DNA of 64,000 nucleotides from Leucobacter musarum subsp. musarum. Lineage in GTDB: Bacteria; Actinomycetota; Actinomycetes; Actinomycetales; Microbacteriaceae. Below the pieces are notes generated by a model that was given only the letters and a program-made list of their open reading frames with translations, was not told the origin of the DNA and did not search any database. The position numbers were made by a program, and so were the translations under genes. Below, one piece after another: positions 60,913 through 64,000 of the stretch; position 1 is the first letter of the stretch, and each line of letters begins with the position of its first letter. The stretch is taken from NCBI RefSeq assembly GCF_001273845.1, contig NZ_JHBW01000087.1:62001-126000 (forward strand), in the 5' to 3' direction.

Positions 60913-62037
60913 ATGGCAGGCGGCTCGTCCGGTACAACGGCGGGTGCGGATCGCGGCGCGTCCGCGCAGCGATCGCGCGTGCCGAGCGAGCAGCGACTCT
61001 TCAGCCTCGTACTCGCGCTCGTCGTCAGCCCGAACGGCTCGACGAAGCGCGAGCTCCTCTCGTCGGTGTACGGGTACGCCGATCGCTACTCACATGGCGA
61101 CATCAGTGCGTCGCTGGAGAAGCAGTTCGAGCGCGACAAGGAGCAATTGCGCGAACTCGGCATTGCTATCGAGACATTCGACGATCCTTCCGAGATCGGC
61201 AACAACCAGCTCACGCGGTATCGGATCGCCAAGGATCTGCTGCAGTTTCCGGCCGACCTGCGGTTCAGCGAGCGCGAGCTCATGCTGCTCCGTCTTGCAG
61301 CGCTCGCCTGGAGCGAGGGAAGCCTGAGTGCCGAATCGCGACGCGCGGCCATGAAGCTTGAGGCGCTAGGGGCCGGACTCGACGTGCAGCACCTCGGTAT
61401 TGCTCCGCGACTCGGTTCAGTGGAGCCCTCGGCCGCGCCACTGCAATCCGCGATCGACGCTGGCCTGGTGGTGACGTTCGCCTATCGCATGCCGGATCGC
61501 GACACGGCGCTTGAACGCCGCGTCGCCCCGTTGCGCTTGCATCGCGCCGAAGGTCGCTGGCATTTGGTGTCGTGGGATCTGGACCGCGCCGCGCCGCGCA
61601 CGTTCTTGCTCGCGCGCATCGAGGGCACCGTGCACGTGCTCGAAGAGCGCATTCCTGATGACCTCTCGCCGGTCGTCGACACCGCGATCGCCGACCTCGA
61701 ACGGTTGCGCGTTGAGCGCCGTGCCGTGCTGCGGGTGCGACGCGGCAGTATCGCCGAGGCACGGTTGACCTCGCGTGGAGCTCCGGTGACGCGAACCGAG
61801 GCTCCCGCCGACGCCGACGCGGAGAACGGCACGAGTGACGTCGAAGTCGGAGTGCTCGATACGCATCTGCTCGCCGCTGAACTCATCGGCTTCGGCCCTG
61901 ATGTGACGGTGTGCGATCCGCCGGAGTTGCGGGCGCTCGTCGTCGCGGGACTCCGGCGCATCGCGGCAGCGCACGGCCGAGGTGCCGGCCTCGACCAGTC
62001 AAGCGCCGAACCCCACGAAGGAGGCCACCGTGCGTAG
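60913..62037 (+). CDS. pafB: PafB, WYL-domain transcriptional activator subunit
   Basis: A 374-residue regulator with an N-terminal winged helix (about 25-100, RLFSLVLALVVSPNGSTKRE) and a WYL domain (about 175-260, VVTFAYRMPDRD, RRVAPLRLHRAEGRWHLVSW). A WCX-like C-terminal domain follows. With PafC it forms the activator of the LexA-independent DNA-damage response in Actinobacteria. The start at 60913 is nine bases after the lipoprotein stop; it has no clear ribosome-binding site. It overlaps pafC by eight bases. Confidence 0.9.
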   Translation: MAGGSSGTTAGADRGASAQRSRVPSEQRLFSLVLALVVSPNGSTKRELLSSVYGYADRYSHGDISASLEKQFERDKEQLRELGIAIETFDDPSEIGNNQLTRYRIAKDLLQFPADLRFSERELMLLRLAALAWSEGSLSAESRRAAMKLEALGAGLDVQHLGIAPRLGSVEPSAAPLQSAIDAGLVVTFAYRMPDRDTALERRVAPLRLHRAEGRWHLVSWDLDRAAPRTFLLARIEGTVHVLEERIPDDLSPVVDTAIADLERLRVERRAVLRVRRGSIAEARLTSRGAPVTRTEAPADADAENGTSDVEVGVLDTHLLAAELIGFGPDVTVCDPPELRALVVAGLRRIAAAHGRGAGLDQSSAEPHEGGHRA

Positions 62038-63052
62038 CGCGCTCCTCGGCCCCGATCGCGTCACGCTGCTCCTGGCACTCGTCGCCTACTTGCGCGAGGC
62101 TGGCCCCGTGCCGGTGCCGGAACTCGCCGAGCGATTCGGGGTCGCCCCGCGGCTCCTCCGCACCCTCGTTCGATTTCTCGGCACCGCCGGCGTGCCCGGC
62201 GAGACGCTGAGCTACCAAGATGAAGACCTCTTCGACATCGATTGGGACGCGCTCGAGCTGAATGACACGGTCAGCCTCACGCGCACGGTCGCCGTTGAGG
62301 AAGCGCCTCGCTTTGCGCCACAGGAGACCGCGGCACTCGTGGCCGGGTTACAGGCGCTCACCGCCATGCTCGGGCCCGAAGACGCGGCGTTGGCCCGCAG
62401 CACCGCAGAGAAACTGGGTTCGGCTCTGGGGTCGTCTGGCCTCGCCGCGGTCTCGATTGCGCCGTCGACGGAGCGTCCGGAGGTCGCGGTCATCTTCTCC
62501 GCAATTGAAGCGGGGCGACGTCTCTCGTTCCGCTATCGCGATGCGGCGGGTGCGGAGACGAGCCGCACGGTGCTCCCTCGATTGCTGACGCAGGGGACGG
62601 GTACCTGGTATCTACGCGGATACTGCTTTGAGCGCGCCGCGGAGCGTACGTTCCGGCTTGATCAAATCTCGGGGCTCCGCCTGGTCGATGCAGACCTGCC
62701 CGCTGGCCAGGTCACGGCTGCGCCGTTGCCTGAGACATCAGTATCCGGCCCGCGCATCGCCACGTCGCGCCAATCCGCTGCGATTCGGCCGGCCAATCAG
62801 GATCCTCCGGCAATCGTCATCGAAGCGCTCGCCTCACCGCAGGCTGCTGCCCGGCTGCGAGGATTCGCCCCCGAGATCATCGAGGAATTCGACGACGGAC
62901 GCCTGCGTCTGCAGATCGCTGCGTGGCACCCGTGGGCCGCGGTGCAGGTCGTGCAGGTGCTCCCCGGTGACATCGAGATCGTCGCGCCAGCGTCAGCGCG
63001 CGCCAGCGTGGCGGAATGGGCGGAACGCGCCCTGGCGTCGTACGACGAGTGA
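62030..63052 (+). CDS. pafC: PafC, WYL-domain transcriptional activator subunit
   Basis: A 340-residue partner of PafB with the same layout: an N-terminal helix-turn-helix (LLLALVAYLREAGPVPVPEL, AERFGVAPRLLRTLVRFL) and a WYL domain (about 155-230, LSFRYRDAAGAETSRTVLPR, GTWYLRGYCFERAAERTFRL). The GTG at 62030 is chosen because AAGGAGG lies just before it; the frame is open to 61982. Together PafBC binds single-stranded DNA and turns on repair genes with RNA polymerase. Confidence 0.92.
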   Translation: MRSALLGPDRVTLLLALVAYLREAGPVPVPELAERFGVAPRLLRTLVRFLGTAGVPGETLSYQDEDLFDIDWDALELNDTVSLTRTVAVEEAPRFAPQETAALVAGLQALTAMLGPEDAALARSTAEKLGSALGSSGLAAVSIAPSTERPEVAVIFSAIEAGRRLSFRYRDAAGAETSRTVLPRLLTQGTGTWYLRGYCFERAAERTFRLDQISGLRLVDADLPAGQVTAAPLPETSVSGPRIATSRQSAAIRPANQDPPAIVIEALASPQAAARLRGFAPEIIEEFDDGRLRLQIAAWHPWAAVQVVQVLPGDIEIVAPASARASVAEWAERALASYDE

Positions 63053-63089
63053 CGGGGCGCAGACGGCGGGTTCTCGGTATCTGCTGAGA

Positions 63090-63095
63090 TACACT
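63090..63095 (+). promoter_or_regulatory. leaderless promoter -10 of tatC
   Basis: TACACT, six bases (GAGGCA), then ATG at 63102. Confidence 0.5.
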
Positions 63096-63101
63096 GAGGC
63101 A

Positions 63102-63923
63102 ATGGCTGAACAGGCGCGGAAGCGGCGCAATCCCGAGGGGCGCATGAGCCTCGGGGAGCACCTCGTCGAGTTCCGTAAGCGCCTGCTTATCTCCGCTGTC
63201 GCGATCGTCGTCGCGCTGGTCGCCGGCTGGTTCCTCTCCGACTGGGTGTGGAACATGCTGCGCAGCCCGGTGCAAGATCTTGCTGCGGTCGGGCGCGACG
63301 CGCAGATCTCCTACGGTGACATCTCGAGCGGGTTCGACACCAAGGTGCAGATCGCGCTGTTTATCGCCGTCATTCTTGCCTCGCCAGTGTGGCTCTACCA
63401 GATCTGGGCGTTCCTGGCGCCGGGGCTGACCCGCCGGGAGAAGCTCACCGGTGTGGGCTTTCTCGCCGCAGCGGTGCCGCTGTTCCTCGGCGGCGCCTAC
63501 GCTGGCTGGCTCGTTTTGCCGAACATCGTTCGATTGCTGGCAAGCTTCCAGCCCACCGAAGACACCTTCAATCTCAACGCACGAAGCTATCTTGATTTCG
63601 CGATCAAGCTGGTGCTCGCTGTGGGCGTCGGGTTTGTGATGCCGGTGCTGCTCGTCATGCTGAACTTCATCGGTGTGCTCAGAGGCGCGTCGATCTTGCG
63701 GAGCTGGCGGATTGCGATTTTGGCCATCATTCTCTTCGCCGCGATCGCGACGCCGGCTGCCGATCTGATGAGCATGTTCTTGCTCGCCGCACCCATCATC
63801 GTGCTGTACTTTGCGGCCGCAGGAATCTCGATTCTGCACGACCGGCGCGTCGACAGGCGCCATGCCGAGGAGTTCGCGGCCTACGACCTCGATGCGCCGC
63901 AACGCGCGAACGATACGAACTAG
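63102..63923 (+). CDS. tatC: Sec-independent (Tat) protein translocase subunit TatC
   Basis: A 273-residue membrane protein with six helices that recognises twin-arginine signal peptides. It has RMSLGEHLVEFRKRLLIS at the cytoplasmic N-terminus, where the signal-binding Glu residues lie. It also has ASPVWLYQIWAFLAPGLTRRE (read across about 90-110), FNLNARSYLDF and the sixth helix. tatA is normally found just upstream, after pafC, but is absent here. Confidence 0.95.
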   Translation: MAEQARKRRNPEGRMSLGEHLVEFRKRLLISAVAIVVALVAGWFLSDWVWNMLRSPVQDLAAVGRDAQISYGDISSGFDTKVQIALFIAVILASPVWLYQIWAFLAPGLTRREKLTGVGFLAAAVPLFLGGAYAGWLVLPNIVRLLASFQPTEDTFNLNARSYLDFAIKLVLAVGVGFVMPVLLVMLNFIGVLRGASILRSWRIAILAIILFAAIATPAADLMSMFLLAAPIIVLYFAAAGISILHDRRVDRRHAEEFAAYDLDAPQRANDTN

Positions 63924-63924
63924 C

Positions 63925-63949
63925 CCGGCCATCGCTGAGCGATGACCGG
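63925..63949 (+). terminator. possible terminator after tatC
   Basis: CCGG and CATCGC pair with GCGATG and CCGG around TGA with one mismatch; there is no T-run. Confidence 0.4.
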
Positions 63950-63968
63950 CGCGACAGAGGGGGACACC

Positions 63969-64000
63969 GTGCCAAATGAGGCGCCGCTGATCGAGACCGC
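63969..64000 (+). CDS. Start of an unidentified gene (truncated by the window)
   Basis: A GTG at 63969 follows GAGGGGGA and opens a frame reading MPNEAPLIET before the window ends. Only ten codons are visible, so no function can be given. A lipid kinase or a DEAD/DEAH helicase often follows tatC in related genomes; this is a guess from gene order. Confidence 0.5.
   Translation, partial: MPNEAPLIET

Noticed and set aside
1..64000. CRISPR array, prophage, IS element or integrated island
   Set aside because: No regularly spaced repeats, transposase, integrase or phage structural genes were seen; both tRNA-Leu genes and tRNA-Ala are followed by terminators, not by att-like duplications.

Overview
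The window is a continuous stretch of high-GC chromosome from an actinobacterium, most likely a member of the Microbacteriaceae (Leucobacter-like; this is inferred from gene order and protein character, not from a 16S sequence). The evidence is a mycothiol-pathway gene (mshC), pafB/pafC, an ANTAR response regulator next to polA, the small HGxxPAAW and TIGR02234 membrane proteins inside the trp cluster, many GTG starts and very dense packing. I see no insertion sequence, prophage, CRISPR array, integrase or island of deviating composition. Nearly everything is core chromosome.

Layout. 1-346 (minus): the start of a second tryptophan-synthase-beta-like gene behind a complete trp attenuator with a Trp-Trp leader peptide. 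371-2685: fmt and rsmB. 2768-5642: an MFS exporter and a convergent membrane-anchored protein. 5698-16770: rpe, then his genes (hisE, G, F, I), the trp cluster (trpE, TIGR02234 protein, HGxxPAAW protein, trpC, B, A), lgt and pyk. 16854-25635: tRNA-Leu, the ANTAR regulator, a thioesterase, polA, an XRE membrane protein, rpsA, a DUF4126 protein, coaE and VKOR. 25896-35823: RNase E/G, rplU-rpmA-obgE-proB-proA, nadD, a disordered membrane protein and rsfS. 35912-45898: tRNA-Ala, a serine-hydrolase lipoprotein, an APC permease, a Mn/Zn ABC importer, paired fluoride channels, a pyridoxal kinase, a flavin-binding stress protein and an FAD-linked oxidase. 45977-50738: gluQRS, a GerW protein, an SGNH hydrolase, a helicase, ybaK and tRNA-Leu. 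50789-64000: two EamA exporters around an XRE-cupin regulator, an M20 peptidase, uppP-mshC, a PAC2 protein, a HAD-TrmI fusion, a lipoprotein, pafB-pafC, tatC and a truncated gene.

How the genes work together. The central block supplies histidine and tryptophan (trpD and trpG are not here). rplU/rpmA/obgE/rsfS form a ribosome-biogenesis group with proline and NAD genes embedded. The minus-strand ABC operon has a palindromic candidate operator at its promoter. pafBC is the DNA-damage-response activator of actinobacteria.

The most useful global signal is regulatory. About twenty genes have a TANNNT hexamer (often TAGGCT) followed by exactly 6 or 7 bases and then the start codon, the signature of leaderless transcripts. 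The other second-look items are the trp attenuator, the in-frame HAD-TrmI fusion, three strong palindromes (XRE-cupin, pdxY, metal ABC), a structured rne leader and the absence of tatA beside tatC. I did not find a clearly new multi-gene system.
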